This document shows, piece by piece, positions 47,340 to 59,320 of a stretch of DNA of 64,000 bases. The DNA comes from Isoetes taiwanensis (Eukaryota; Streptophyta; Lycopodiopsida; Isoetales; Isoetaceae), in NCBI GenBank assembly GCA_021234155.1, contig JAJEKV010000139.1, positions 62,001 to 126,000 on the forward strand. The letters run 5' to 3'. The notes beneath the pieces are model-generated. The model did not search any database. It was given only the letters and a program-made list of their open reading frames with translations, and was not told the origin of the DNA. Each line of letters begins with the position of its first letter. Position 1 is the stretch's first letter. Position numbers and translations under genes: made by a program.

Positions 47340-47445
47340 TCTGTAAAAAGCTGTAGATGTCGCATGCGACGTATTTTCAAAAACGTATAATACGGTTTTA
47401 TGTCGCATGCGTGGACGCGACGTATTTTGTTATAGCGATGTCTGG
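47340..47445. repeat. Palindromic gtcgcatgcgac motifs
   Basis: GTCGCATGCGAC at 47359-47370 and a partial second at 47402-47424 (tgtcgcatgcgtggacgcgacgta), then TAGCGATGTCTGG (47433-47445). The latter is present in inverted form at 57154-57166. Confidence 0.8.
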
Positions 47446-47584
47446 CACTTTTTAATTTTTGGGTGCCTTTTTTTTATGTGATGGTCATGAAAATTTGTCC
47501 CTAACCTAATTTTGACATGTCGAAGCCATGTACGCAGTCAAATTCACATTCTGGATTGATCCAATCTTCTATTGCTACTACTTA

Positions 47585-47815
47585 CAAATGTTAATGGGCC
47601 TGGGGTGGCATGCTTGAGCCACTTGTCATTTTTTAGCCTGGGGTGGCATGCTTGAGCCACTTGTCATTTTTTAGCCTGGGATGGCATGTTTGAGCCACAT
47701 GCCATGTTTGAGCATGTTTCAGCCTCGATGGCACGTTATGTGGCATGTTTGAGCCTAGGGGTGGCATGTTTGAATAGGCTCAAACATGCCTAATGTGAAT
47801 AGGCTCAAACATGCC
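47585..47815 (-). repeat. Minisatellite, inverted relative of the 62-kb array
   Basis: Copies of gtggcatgtttgagcc and gtggcatgcttgagcc with a 45-base duplication (ggggtggcatgcttgagccacttgtcattttttagcct, twice). The core is the reverse complement of GGCTCAAACATGCCAC in 61950-63545. Confidence 0.85.
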
Positions 47816-49100
47816 TTGGGTCCCGCCTTCTGGGGTCCTTGCTCTCCCCTCCTGTGATGAGGCCTTGCAAGGTCCTGGCCTTGTTTGACTTGGGGAAGGG
47901 TCCTAGCTCACGCCCAAACAATGGGCCGCGCACGGACCGCTTCTAATGCTAACTCCTTGATCGAAAAACCTTGTCCGAAATTCAAAAAATTGGCTCAGAG
48001 GCCGGGTGATGACTTAGGAAGCCAGCCGCAAAAATTGAATTTTAATTCCATGCTATGCATTAATTACTTAATTTATGGATGCCTTTCAATCGCAAAGCGG
48101 CCTCGACTTTGGATTGCCACATCGAGGAGGGGGCAGATCCAAACTCTATTCCGCTTAGTTCCGCTTGGTCGCTGCTTCCCAAGTGTAGCCTCTCGGCTAG
48201 GTCCCAAGTGCAAAGGACCAAAACTTCGCCCCCAAAACACAAACCCTCCAAGAACCTTGCAACTCATTGGGGTTTACGCTTTGGAGGCCCTATCCTTGTC
48301 GATTCGTCCGAGGACTTTGCCGCCTTGAAGTAGTGGGGGTGTCACGGCGAGCACGGGCCCTAACCTCCCCTCCTCCCCTCCCCGGCTTGCCCGAAAAGTC
48401 CTCTCCGGGCCCCCATGACCGATGGGCAAGCTCCCCTATCCGGAACCGTGATTTGGCTCTTCCATTGGGACCAGAGCATTGACATTTCCCTGGGGACCAA
48501 CGTTCGTAGCTAGAAGACCATCCACTCTCCCAGAAGCGCCAAAGTAGCTCATGTCCAGCACCCTCGTAGTCAATTGGCATGGGAGGTGGATGCTGAATAC
48601 TACCATGTAGGGAGCATGCGTTCCTTTCTCATGCGTAAGGGACTGCGTAACTTGGTCCCAAGGGTAATTTCGCTATTCCGGACGATGTCGTGAAGTCGAA
48701 TCTCCGTTCCGGGGCCTCCACAGTGCCCGAACGACAAAACACTTCGGTTTCTTAACGGTCGCCCGCAGGACGCTCTACGGTTTGATAAGTTCCCCTGGAC
48801 CGATCTTGGATTTTTCGGACCTGCCCGAAGAAGGGCCCCTGAACAGAGGATCCAACGGTCGGATAGGGAAACCGGGCTCCGGGAGGGTGGTCATTTTGAT
48901 ATTGCGTTGATCTATCGATTTATATCAAAGGCAAAGAGTGCTTACTAAATTGAAGTCGGATTGCAAAAAAGTTGGAGGCGATTGGTCAAAAAAAAAAAAC
49001 AAGTCCCTAAACCAGTTAATCTCCATAAGGAAGATATCAAGGTATTTCTTATTTTTTTTGCCATTCGTTCACTTTAACTTGTGATAATGTTGTGTGCCTT
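47816..49100. other. Unassigned, moderately GC-rich
   Basis: Overlapping frames on both strands (47885-48580) have no recognisable domain. Near 48920-49050 a Lys-rich stretch ending aagatatcaag before gtattt might be an exon upstream of the remnant at 49109. Confidence 0.35.
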
Positions 49101-49108
49101 GCAATCAG

Positions 49109-49672
49109 ATCGCATTCGAATGTGCAAAGGATCCACTTGCGAAACATACAGAACGGACTACGAAAGCAACTGCAAGTGGAGGAACTCCGTCTCATTTGGG
49201 CTCTGGAAGTCGAAAAGGGTTTCACCATAGATTCGTAAGAGCTATATTAGTTCGCATTAATTTTAATAAGAACTTTAAATGTCATTAGCTAATACTCGTC
49301 ATATTGTCATAGTACCGGCTATACAGGTTTTCCCTTAGCAAGGAGCACGTACGAATAGCCACTACTCGTGGAGCTGTTTATCTATATCAACAGTTATACG
49401 AAGAGGAACTATCCCATATCAAGGGAATGCCAATGTGCGTTGTATGTAATTATTATAATTCTATGAACTACATTAATGCCATATTCTTCTGGTTTTTATA
49501 GGAAGCAGTGGAACACATGAACCAAGCCCTAGACGAGGACGCAGGACGAGGGGTCGACAAAGGAGCGTCGAACTTTGGAGAGCCATCCTATCGCGAACAA
49601 GAAGCGGAGGTTGAGAGGCGTCCTCAAACCACTTACTCGGATGACTACTCCACCGAGTCTGACAGAGATTAG
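49109..49672 (+). pseudogene. Three-exon coding remnant, possibly transposase-related
   Basis: Exons 49109-49234, 49343-49441 and 49502-49672 are bounded by AG and GT and join in one frame to a TAG: ..AKHTERTTKATASGG TPSHLGSGSRKGF.. / EHVRIATTRGAVYLYQQLYEEE.. / EAVEHMNQALDEDAGRG.., with an acidic end (YSDDYSTESDRD). The pattern of a basic Gly/Ser-rich loop, THTR-like strand and acidic tail recalls the C-terminal part of plant En/Spm-type accessory proteins, but the match is from memory and weak. No start codon or upstream domain found. Confidence 0.4.
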
Positions 49673-49842
49673 CTTTAGGCTAAAAGGGTGGATACTCCCC
49701 TTAACGAGTCTTTTGTGATTATTTAAAATATAAATACAATACACGATTTTCAATTAAAAAAAAGGTGACATGTCTTTTGCCTCTTGTACATCATATTGTA
49801 ATTATCTAAGCAAAACATTTTTTTTTTTAATTCTTTTTACAG

Positions 49843-49860
49843 GACGTCGCATGTGACGTC
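49843..49860. repeat. Near-palindrome GACGTCGCATGTGACGTC
   Basis: 18 bases, self-complementary except one pair. Followed by attgcacgtgg, the unit of the array at 56815. Confidence 0.8.
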
Positions 49861-49989
49861 TACATTTTTTTATTGCACGTGGATTTTTGGGTTGCCCCTA
49901 GGGGGGCAAACCCTTGTTTATGTGGGTTTATGGCATATCCTAGGTATATGCTAGAATATACCTAGGATATGCTGATGACTGCTCTCGGT

Positions 49990-52985
49990 CACCTGCGTTC
50001 TAGATCCAGGATGCTCAAACCGAGTAACTGGCAGGCAAATACTGAGTGCGTGAATGAAGGTATAATAGCAATCGTTTTTTGCAGTGCCATAAATCTAGAA
50101 CCGTTGTGAATAACTTCTTCTATAGCTCCAACCGATTCGGAAGCTTTTGCAACTTTGAAAGTTCCTTGCTTTTGGAATGTTGAAATCTGCCCTTTTGGTT
50201 TGAAGAACTTCTCATGAACTTCGTTGTGGTCAGTGGTCTTTGAATTTATCCAAATGCTTTCACAGAACCTGTTTTGCAAATTCTGCAGCTCGATATGGTA
50301 ATAGCAGTAAGTGCAGCCATTTTTCCTGCTATTTAGAAGCCCATAGTGAATCCACATCTGGAGGTTAGTTTTGAGAGGACATCATGTATACCGAGCGTTT
50401 TGGATCAGCTCATTTATGTGGCTCATGTACTTTGATTTATTTCACCCATTTGTGCTATGAATTTGGAAATCATGTACCTAGCAGTTTTTATAGGTTGTTC
50501 TCTAAGCTTTCCAATGCATGCTCATGCTTAAGAAGTGGAGCTCTCTTGTTGAAGTTACGGCCCTGTGACTATTCAGCTGTAGGATTAGAGCAGCAAATGC
50601 ACTTTGTTATATTTGACATATTTAGACTAGGAATTTGAAAATTGTGTACCTAGTATTATTTTTAGATCTTCCCTTGAGCTTTCAAACGGATGCTCCGGTT
50701 GGTGAAACAGAGCTTGCACGTGCAAGGTATGCCAATATTACCATATTAATCTATTTTTGTTTATTTTAGAGAGCTTACAGTTTAAGCACTTATCTATGGA
50801 CTACATGGCCTGGCTAGGGAAAGCTGTGAAGAATTTCAAGTAACATGCCAGGCTATGTTTGTGCTTGGGGTGGCCTAAATGTACAGCTGCTTCTAAATCG
50901 TAGGCTTGACTTTTAGGCAGGCCCATGAGGAGATTCATCTCCGGCATACAGCTAGTTCCTTTATATAGACTGTCAGGCAAGGAAAACCATCGATGCAAAC
51001 AGACATATCGCAGCCCAAATACTATTTGCAGCCGTTAAAGGTTATAGATACTTAGTTATAGTCCTCCTATATGGCATTTCAATTCTATGCCCTCTGGATC
51101 TTACTTATATGTGTTGGCGATGCATTGCATGTGTCGGTGATGCAAGTAAGAGAGGTAAGATGAGAAATTAATGCTGAGAACATATGCATAGATAGTTAGT
51201 TATAGAATAAGGGGTCTGCCAGCATCGACTTGCCATTTTTTCTGCCGGCTTCCAAGTTGTGGTGTCTTTATGGAGATGAATGACAGTTCTGTGTAAATGA
51301 TTACTCGTGAATGTGTCTCAGTTAGAAGCACCAAGGTAACAGTAATATTTCATTGCAGTGCCATAAATCTTGACTTCTTATTCTTGCATTACAAATGCTT
51401 TCATGTAATATTGTCGAGATTGTGGAAGCGAATTCTATGTGAGTGCTGGGTACTCTAGCGTATTTGTATTGGCTTTGTATCCAGTCTGTTCGTGGCATTG
51501 AGCTACCTAAAGCACGGCACACATAAATTGGCATGATTATTGTGTTTCCTAGAAGCCTTCTTAAGAACATTACTACTTAAATAATGGTAGAAAAAGCTCA
51601 TGTGCAATGAGCCAAACATACATAGTCTGTTCACAAGGCATTTCTTAAAATGTATACCACTGGTTGCAGAGTTTATTGAGAGTTTATAGTCTCTTTAGAC
51701 ATTTGCTAACTATTGTATGCTTTGGCAATGCAGGCATTGAAGATATGGCCGACGTATTGAAGATATTGGAAACATGGAAAAGAAACTAGGTATATATTAT
51801 TCATCCAGTCCCCCGAAATTGAGAATGCATAGCTGGATCTTATTGCATGACTGGATATGCTAACTAACCATTTGCCCAAAATGTAGATGCACCGTAATGA
51901 ATCGCCTGCCTAATGCTCCACGAAATAGGGAATAGGGCACCTTGCATCTGGCTTCACCTGTAAAAGCAAGGGCTAAATCTGAGAACATTGAAGGCTTTGC
52001 CCAGTTTGATTTTGCAAGGCGGCTTGCATAGGGATGAATGCAACATAGGATCTAATATTTTATAGTTTCGCCATCCTAGGACACAGTAATTGTCATCTGT
52101 CGGCACAGTAGTTTCACCGTCTGTTATATCAAACCTCTAGATTCGTTCTAGTGAAGGTATAGCACAAACTTTCTATACAGTTCGGCATGCAATACTATGT
52201 TTTCTTTTTTCTTACTTGTCCAAGACATTCAAACTCATGCCGCTCACTGCTTACTCGGCATGGTAAATCAGCAAGAAGTTGTACCCTAGTTCTGGATTGA
52301 GCTAAGGGGCATTTACCGTGTTCATATTCTAACTATGTGCTTTCTATAAGTGCCAGGCTTTCTAACATCAATTTGCTACTTTAGTTTGCTGTGGACATTG
52401 GAGAAAGGAGCAAAGGAGTGTGCATTTCAAGTATATTCTCAAAACGAACAGGTAGTTAGGTTCGAGTAAAGGGGGCTTGCATGGGTTTGGGCTCATTTTT
52501 TTCCCTCTTAACTTTAGGCTCCTGCAAAGCTTGAGACTGAAATAATGGTTCTGCAGATCTAGATCATATTCATGCAACTCGCATTTCATTTACAATGGTA
52601 AAGTACACTTAATTTCTTTTACCTTCGACTAAAATAATCCAGAGATAGTTGATTGTAGAGATTTTTGACTAGAATGGCTGGAAGTAAGCTGCTATGCATA
52701 ATGCATCTTGCATCTTTTGTTTGTTAATGGTTAGAGTTTGCAGTTTGGAATGAATGCATTTGAAATGCATTCTCTATGGTCTTCATGTGCATTTTAATTC
52801 TATGCCCTGTGGATCTTAATTGTATGTCTTGGCCATGCATTGCATCGATGATGCAAGCATGACAGAGCCTGAAACGAATCAGCCTATGTATATGGGGTAG
52901 ATTTATAGTTACAGAGTTCGGGCCTGCAAGGGTTATAAGGAATGCCAGCTCTGGATTGACTTATGCAAATGGGTTATTTCTTTGC
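49990..52985. other. AT-rich, no recognised gene
   Basis: A 122-codon minus frame (50357-49989) shows no motif. About 85 bases at 51065-51150 recur, diverged, at 52795-52865 (ttctatgccct.tggatctta..tgcattgcat). gcagtgccataaatct occurs at 50081 and 51355. These look like remains of local duplication. Confidence 0.4.
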
Positions 52986-52989
52986 ATAC

Positions 52990-53712
52990 AGGCTAGTTAT
53001 CCAAGGCATTTCTTCAGGAATAGATGTGTTTCTGTGTCTGGATACGGTCTGAGTATGGGACCTTTCCATTGATGTGGTTTTCATGCTGAGTCCTTTAGCA
53101 CTACAAAGCTTCCACATTAGTATGTTAGTAGAAGTAGATTGCTCTATTTATGCATTATCGCAGTGACATGCTTCTATTTTCGAAATCTGTTGCTAAACTG
53201 TTTGCATCTCTGAGTAGAGGTTAATAATTAAACTCAGTTTCCTTCTAAAAAGATGTGTTGCTTCAAAGAAAGGGTTACTATAGATCAGACCCATGCAAGT
53301 GAAAGGCCAAAGGGGATTAATTTTGAATTCCCAGATGGAAAGAGATGATCAGATTTAGAGACGGTGGTAGAGTGCAAACCAGAACATTTGCTGACGAAAC
53401 AAAAATGGGTACTCCAGATCTAAGTCCAGTAGTTCAACATTAGTGATCCAAGGCACGTTTCTTCAAGGATGGATATTTTTTGTTGCCTGGATACGGTCTG
53501 ACCATGGGACCTTTTCATTGATGTGGTTATTTTGCTGAGCCTTTAACATTACAAAGCTTCCATATTATTATGTTCATAGAAGTAGATTCTTTTATTTTTG
53601 TTGATTGATTTGTTTGGGCATGTCAAATTATTGTACATCGTTGTGCCATGCTTCTATTTTCCAGATTTGTTGCTAGACTATGCACCCTTGCATCCATGAG
53701 TAGAGGTTAATA
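52990..53712. repeat. Diverged 450-base tandem duplication
   Basis: 52990-53240 and 53450-53712 share ggatacggtctga, gatgtggtt, acaaagcttcca and gagtagaggttaataatt in the same order, offset about 450 bases. A third, weaker copy of the distal part appears near 54540. Confidence 0.7.
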
Positions 53713-56700
53713 ATTTATTTCAGATTTTCGTAGTTCGAATTGCTTGCATCTGCTCTGACGTAAGTAAATATTAATAATTAAAGTCAATCTCTTTCTAATT
53801 TAATCTATTTCAGATTTCGTATTTAACATTGCTTGCATCTGCTGTGGGCATACCATTCTTTGAAATTTGTTATTCAGGGTTTGGCATCAAATTGGGATGT
53901 GCCTAAGCTAGTGTGTTTAATCTAGGATTTTATCCTATTTAATGTGATGGTTTGGTTTGTTGCAGGGCAATTGTCTGGAGATGTGCCATCATGCTTGTGG
54001 TAGGGCGTGCATATTTTGAAGCCTATCTGCATGTTGCTGCTAGGGCGTGCATAGTAAAGTTGTCATACGGCTGGTGAAATTACTACATGGGTGAAGATAT
54101 TGTTGTTTGTAACTTATCTAGGGTTTGAGATCAAATTGAAGTGCATGTAAGTTAGCAAATTGAAAGTGTATGGTTATTGCTGGGCTCATTTTCCCCGTGG
54201 TCATGCATGTTTACTTGGGATAGACTTTAGTTATTGGAGCCCCACTTGGAGAGATGCTGCTGAGCTTTGTATATTCTGCAGCTTCGTGCCAGGCAAGAAT
54301 TGTTCGTCAAGAATTGTTCGTCTAACAGGCATGTTTATACTATGACATGTGTGATACAGTTCAATAAACTAGTTGCTTTGCCTCCCATGGCCATGCATGT
54401 TTATTGAACTCGGATTTTGAAAGTTGTCATACCGGTAGTGAAATTACGACATGGCCTTACTCGGTAGTGAAATTACGACATGGCCTTACTGTTAGTGTGT
54501 TTTGGGTGTGTGAAATTATTGTGCATTGTAGTGGCATGTCTATTTTGCAGTTTTATTGCTAGGCTGTGCATCCTTGGATCTCTGGGTGGAACTGAACGCA
54601 TCCTTGCATTACCATTCTTTATAAGATGTAACTAGGCTAGTATGTTTAAGCTTGGATTTTAAATCTGTCTGCATGCTTTGATGATACATATGCTAATGGA
54701 ACGATGCTATTTCTTAGATCTGCCGTGAATTACTACATAGATCGAGATATCGTTCTTTAAAGCTAGTATGTTTAAGCTTGCATTTTAAACCTGTCTATGG
54801 AAAAATGCTGCTATGTCATTGACAATTTTGCAAACATCACACTATGGTTAATTAGCCTTTTAAATTACAATTTGTTTGGCATTAAACAATCTTCCTCCCC
54901 GGGCATCTACATCTATGTCTATTGTAAAAAGCTCTTGTTTGAAGTTGAATTCAAATTAGTGACATAATTTAAATGTATGCAGCCGATTAGCCTTACTTAC
55001 TGTAGTGCTTCAACAATTCACATGCAGAAGAACAAGACAAGCACACTCATGTGCCCTGCACATTGCAATTGTTGTTTTCCTAGGCAACCCTTTACTATCG
55101 ATGTGTCAACAACATGCCTTTCTTCTAGTGCGACCTTTTCGTTTTAGTATATCACATATATTTTATTCAAATACAATGGTATTAGAAGTTTAAGTAAAAA
55201 CTATCTAAATATGGATGGCCAAAATTCCTTTTACAAGAAAAAAAGCTAATTATCTTGGCTAAATAATATTGTTCAACAAGATTCACCTAGGTTTCTACGA
55301 CTATTTACAAGTCAGAAAATATGCAACATGAACATTCTCAAAAACCTATAGTTTGTCATGTCCAAACAAAATTTGGCCTTAATGGTAACCTTGTTAACAG
55401 GCAAGACAAATAACAAAAATTTCCTAATAGACGTTAATAATTTACACAAATAATCATTAAGACGGTGGTGCATTTGAATATACTAGCCCTATGTTGTTTC
55501 AGACTACAATGCGATGTGTCTAAAGCTCAGATATAATCATCTCAAGTTGGATAAAAAAAAATCTTGGTGTGCGTCACAAAGAACTTTCAAGCTTGAATGT
55601 TTTCAGCTTTTTCTTCTATTTCACCTTCCCTTTCCCAACCCTTTGCCCCAATTATTATGGAAGGCCATAATTCCAGGCTGTATATAAACCCAAACATATA
55701 ATTTTCTATAGCTTTGAAGTAGTTGCTTTATACAAAATAGGTTCCTCATATATATTGTTCTTTAATTTAAAGTGTTACAAATTGACCTCTTCGATTTAAA
55801 GTGTTACAAATGCACCTCTTCAAAGATGTGATTGGTAGAGCAATCAAGATCAATCATCCTAAAACCGCTGACCTACTATTTTTCCCAAGCCTGCCCTACT
55901 GCTAGTTTCTTTTCTTTTCTTTTTTTCTAAGCACCAAACGGCTCTTTCATGTGAAATGTGATTGTTACAAGAATCAAAACAAACTTTAGTAATCTAAACT
56001 TTATGTCGACAACCTTATATGCCCTTTTTCTAAGCAATGTACACATGAGAGGACCTACATGTCTTGTCAAAGTTAGAGGCTTGATTAGAGGTTGTTGGAT
56101 TCATGACTTTGTGTCTATAATGTCATTCGTTTCTCACTTCCCTTCTCGAAAAGAAGATGTTGCGGTCCTAGTTTGGTTGAACATCCATGTTGTACTATAG
56201 CTCTCATACGTACTCTATGTTATTTCAAGCTTATAAGATTGATTATGAACATTATAAATGGACCAATTAACTAACTCCCCATGCACAACCTTTTACATAT
56301 CATGGTAAACAACTCCATATATAGTCACTAAGTAAGGTGGCCATGTTCTATTTCAACATCCTTAGAAATTTAATTTGCAAGGGTATTGCATCATTCCCTC
56401 TAACTATAAGCTAGAGATTATGCAAGTGATTACATCTCAAACTTGAGTTATAGGAATCCAACAACACATCTAGACAATAAGTTATAACTCAAGCACTCTC
56501 ACATCATATTGATACCATTCTTACACCATATCAATGAAATTCTAGATTAGCACTCTTGGTCTTGGCCATCCACCAGTCCAAACTTAAAATATAGAAACTG
56601 CACCGCACCCCCTGCATCAATGCTCATATATGGCTATGATTAGTAAAGCTGCCATATCTAAGTCTTGGAACTATTGTGGATGCTTTAGAAGATAAAAAAA

Positions 56701-56780
56701 AAAGCAAACACACCCTTAGGCCATCATAGGGCAACCCTCCGTGCGCAGCACCTTGTTTATTACGCGGTTTTTTAATTTTT
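53713..56780. other. AT-rich, no recognised gene
   Basis: Contains a perfect 29-base duplication (54433-54461 and 54462-54490) and repeated agggcgtgcata near 54000-54050. Short plus-strand frames (54160, 55005, 55958) have no motif or coding pattern. Confidence 0.4.
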
Positions 56781-56789
56781 TTTTATATA

Positions 56790-57166
56790 ACGTCGCATGC
56801 GACGTCTAGATTTTTTATTCCACGTGGCTTTTTTAATTACACGTGGATTTTTTATTACACGTGGCTTTTTTTATTACACGTGGATTTTTATTACACGTGA
56901 ATTTTTTATTCCAGGTGGATTTTTTATTCCACGCGGATTTTTTATAAATATTACATGTGGCTGCGACGTCTAATATACGTCGCATGCGACGTCTAGTCAC
57001 GTATGCATCACGTATGCGTCACGTATATGTCACGTTTGTGTCACGTCTGTATACGTCGCATGCGACGTCTAGTACCGCGTCGCATGCGACGTGTTCCGGA
57101 CGTTTCACGTCCACGCCTCGCGTGGTCACGGGCGACGTCGTGATGGACGTGACCCAGACATCGCTA
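56790..57166. repeat. Cluster of ACGTCGCATGCGACGT palindromes
   Basis: The 16-base perfect palindrome stands at 56790-56805, 56977-56992 and 57053-57068, and with one changed end at 57077-57092. Between 56997 and 57052 are about six units of tcacgtatgca type. The cluster is very rich in ACGT and CpG in an otherwise AT-rich region, and ends with CCAGACATCGCTA (57154-57166). Confidence 0.9.
56815..56955. repeat. Minisatellite of cacgtggattttttatta units
   Basis: Seven to eight units of about 18 bases, most with CACGTG, the G-box palindrome bound by plant bZIP and bHLH factors. It lies between the first and second 16-base palindromes. One isolated unit stands next to the palindrome at 49843. 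Confidence 0.85.
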
Positions 57167-57169
57167 AAT

Positions 57170-58180
57170 TGCCTTTCTCCTGTTGTGTGTGCTAAGAGAG
57201 GTGCTAATGCTTTTAAATTCAGAGATAAAATGCATGGGTAGTGGTCTAATCACTATTGTTATCTGAGATATAGAAGTAAAATCCAATGGTCTGGATATTT
57301 GTGGCAATATTTTGTCAAATTGCCCTTGAGATTCAGTTACATAGCAGTAAATGCATGGTGATTTATAACCTTAAATGGCAGATCTGGACAAATTTATGCA
57401 TATGTTCCGTGCTGTAAGATGGCATCCAGTAGCGTATATATTTGTAACTATCTCAACAGTTTGATAATTCTGCAAAATAGAGATAGCATGATAATTAGGC
57501 ACATGTCTAGAAGATATGATATGATGCCTATTTGTTTTATGATTGTAATTTCTGATGTTTGTTTTGGAATTTGTTGTGAAGGGGGATAACATCAGAGGAT
57601 CCCATGACACCTGCTATCCTCAGCATGGCAACTATTCTGATGCTTGTTTTTTGTTGTTTTGAATGCAGGTAATAGGGTCCTCTGCTCTCTGTTATGTTTT
57701 CAAGTTTAAAAATTGTGGATTTGACATATGGCTACGAAGACATCAAAACTTTCATATTATGTTATGCAAATCTTGTAATGGTTGTTTGACATTTATTACG
57801 ATGTATCTATTTTCCCATGTACATGTAGTTTGATGTTCTTTGAATATTATTACACCAAGCTATTGCTGGATTGTTAGATATATGATTAATAGGAAAAGTA
57901 TCCACCATTTTTGGATTTTTATCTTATTGAATTAACCATGTCTTGGTCTCAATACATATTCACTTGTATGTTGAAAGAACTACTTATTGATCTTGTTGCA
58001 AGATTAGTGGACTGGGCTTGTACCTCTTTTTTTAGTGGATTGGACTTGTCTCTCTTTTTAGATGAAGATGGGAGTACTTTTCTAGGAGTTCACTCTCTTG
58101 ATATTGCAATCATATTTTCAACTTCTTGTTGTACCACCACTCCTTCTATTTGCGAAATTCCTATGGCCCACTATAATAAA
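57170..58180. other. No recognised gene
   Basis: A 104-codon plus frame (57911-58225) has no motif and runs into the repeat at 58180. Confidence 0.4.
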
Positions 58181-58760
58181 CTTCTAAAGAACCACTATAG
58201 ACGTTGTTTTTTATGTTATTCTTAGTAAGAACCACATAACATAGTGGTTTTCATAACGAGTACATGGTTATTAATATTGATTTTATGTTATAACGTGGTT
58301 TAGTAAAACTAATATTAGTTTATTGCATGGTTTCTAGCATCAATGGTGGTCTTTGATGTTGGTTCTCTAACGTCCCATGGTTTATTAAATACAAAGTGGT
58401 TTGTAGTATAGTTTGCAACACTGCTTTAATTATCAAAATGGTTATTCATATTGATTTTGTATCGTCACTTGTCTTTCATAAGTTGAAGTAGTTTATGACA
58501 TGGTTTTTATACCAATTTAAATGCCATGGTGGTCATTCATGCTAGTTTTTATTATGAAAATGTATGATATAAAATGATCGTGGTTTATAGCATGGTTTTC
58601 AATAAATATTGAATTAATTGTCATGGTAATTATCCATAGTTATCACCTAAAAGGATGTGGCTATTCATAGTGGTTGCTCGTAAGGCACCCAAAAAACTAT
58701 TGTCATAATTAATTACTACAAAACCACTATAGATATATATATATGGTCTTTTGTAGTTTT
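58180..58760. mobile_element. Possible CACTA-type or foldback element
   Basis: aaccactatagacg at 58190 and aaccactatagata at 58713 begin alike. Between them are about ten degenerate units with atggtt..ttattgatttt. The right end is a hairpin: ACTACAAAA near 58707 pairs with TTTTGTAGT near 58750 across a TA repeat. Sub-terminal repeats and a CACTA-like end suggest a non-autonomous element; the ends are not certain. Confidence 0.35.
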
Positions 58761-59154
58761 TTTGTTTTTTGAAGGACGTTAGATTTACTCAAAAATATCA
58801 AGCAAACTAGTACATGTGAAAATTCAAAGGCATCTTTTCTAATCTACATGCCCCTTGACACCATACCACAACCAAGAAGACTAGGCTCATACTACAAAAT
58901 ATACTCCATTGGAGGGGATTCATACTTCCATAAAGAATAAAAATACAAGGGGTAGACATGAAAATAAAGATATTAGGGCCTCAAGGCATCTTTTCTAATT
59001 TACATGCCCTTCGACACCATACCATAACCAAGATCGCTAGGCTCATATTAAAAAATATACTCCCATGAGAAATTCATACCTCCATAGGGAATAAAATACA
59101 ACGGATATACATGAAAATAAAGACACTAGACGCTCTTTCTGCATACGTTAGTAC

Positions 59155-59290
59155 TGTTACCCATGGACGGACTCATATCTCTATCATAGAGTATACAATT
59201 ACAATTCAAGGGTTGACCCATTGACCTTAAGGCCCAATTGTTTCCTTAACCAATAAGGTAAGGGGTCGTTAATAAACCATGTTGTTTTTA
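59155..59290 (-). mobile_element. SINE-like sequence 1
   Basis: The minus strand has TTGGTTAAGG and then a GGGTCAACCC stretch about 35 bases on, spaced as in tRNA-derived SINE promoters. The layout is shared with 59390-59525. Confidence 0.3.
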
Positions 59291-59320
59291 TAAATTTGCT
59301 TTTTTGGGGACTCCTTGGCA

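Noticed and set aside
49989..50357. 122-codon minus-strand frame
   Set aside because: No recognisable domain; it overlaps a short sequence repeated at 51355.
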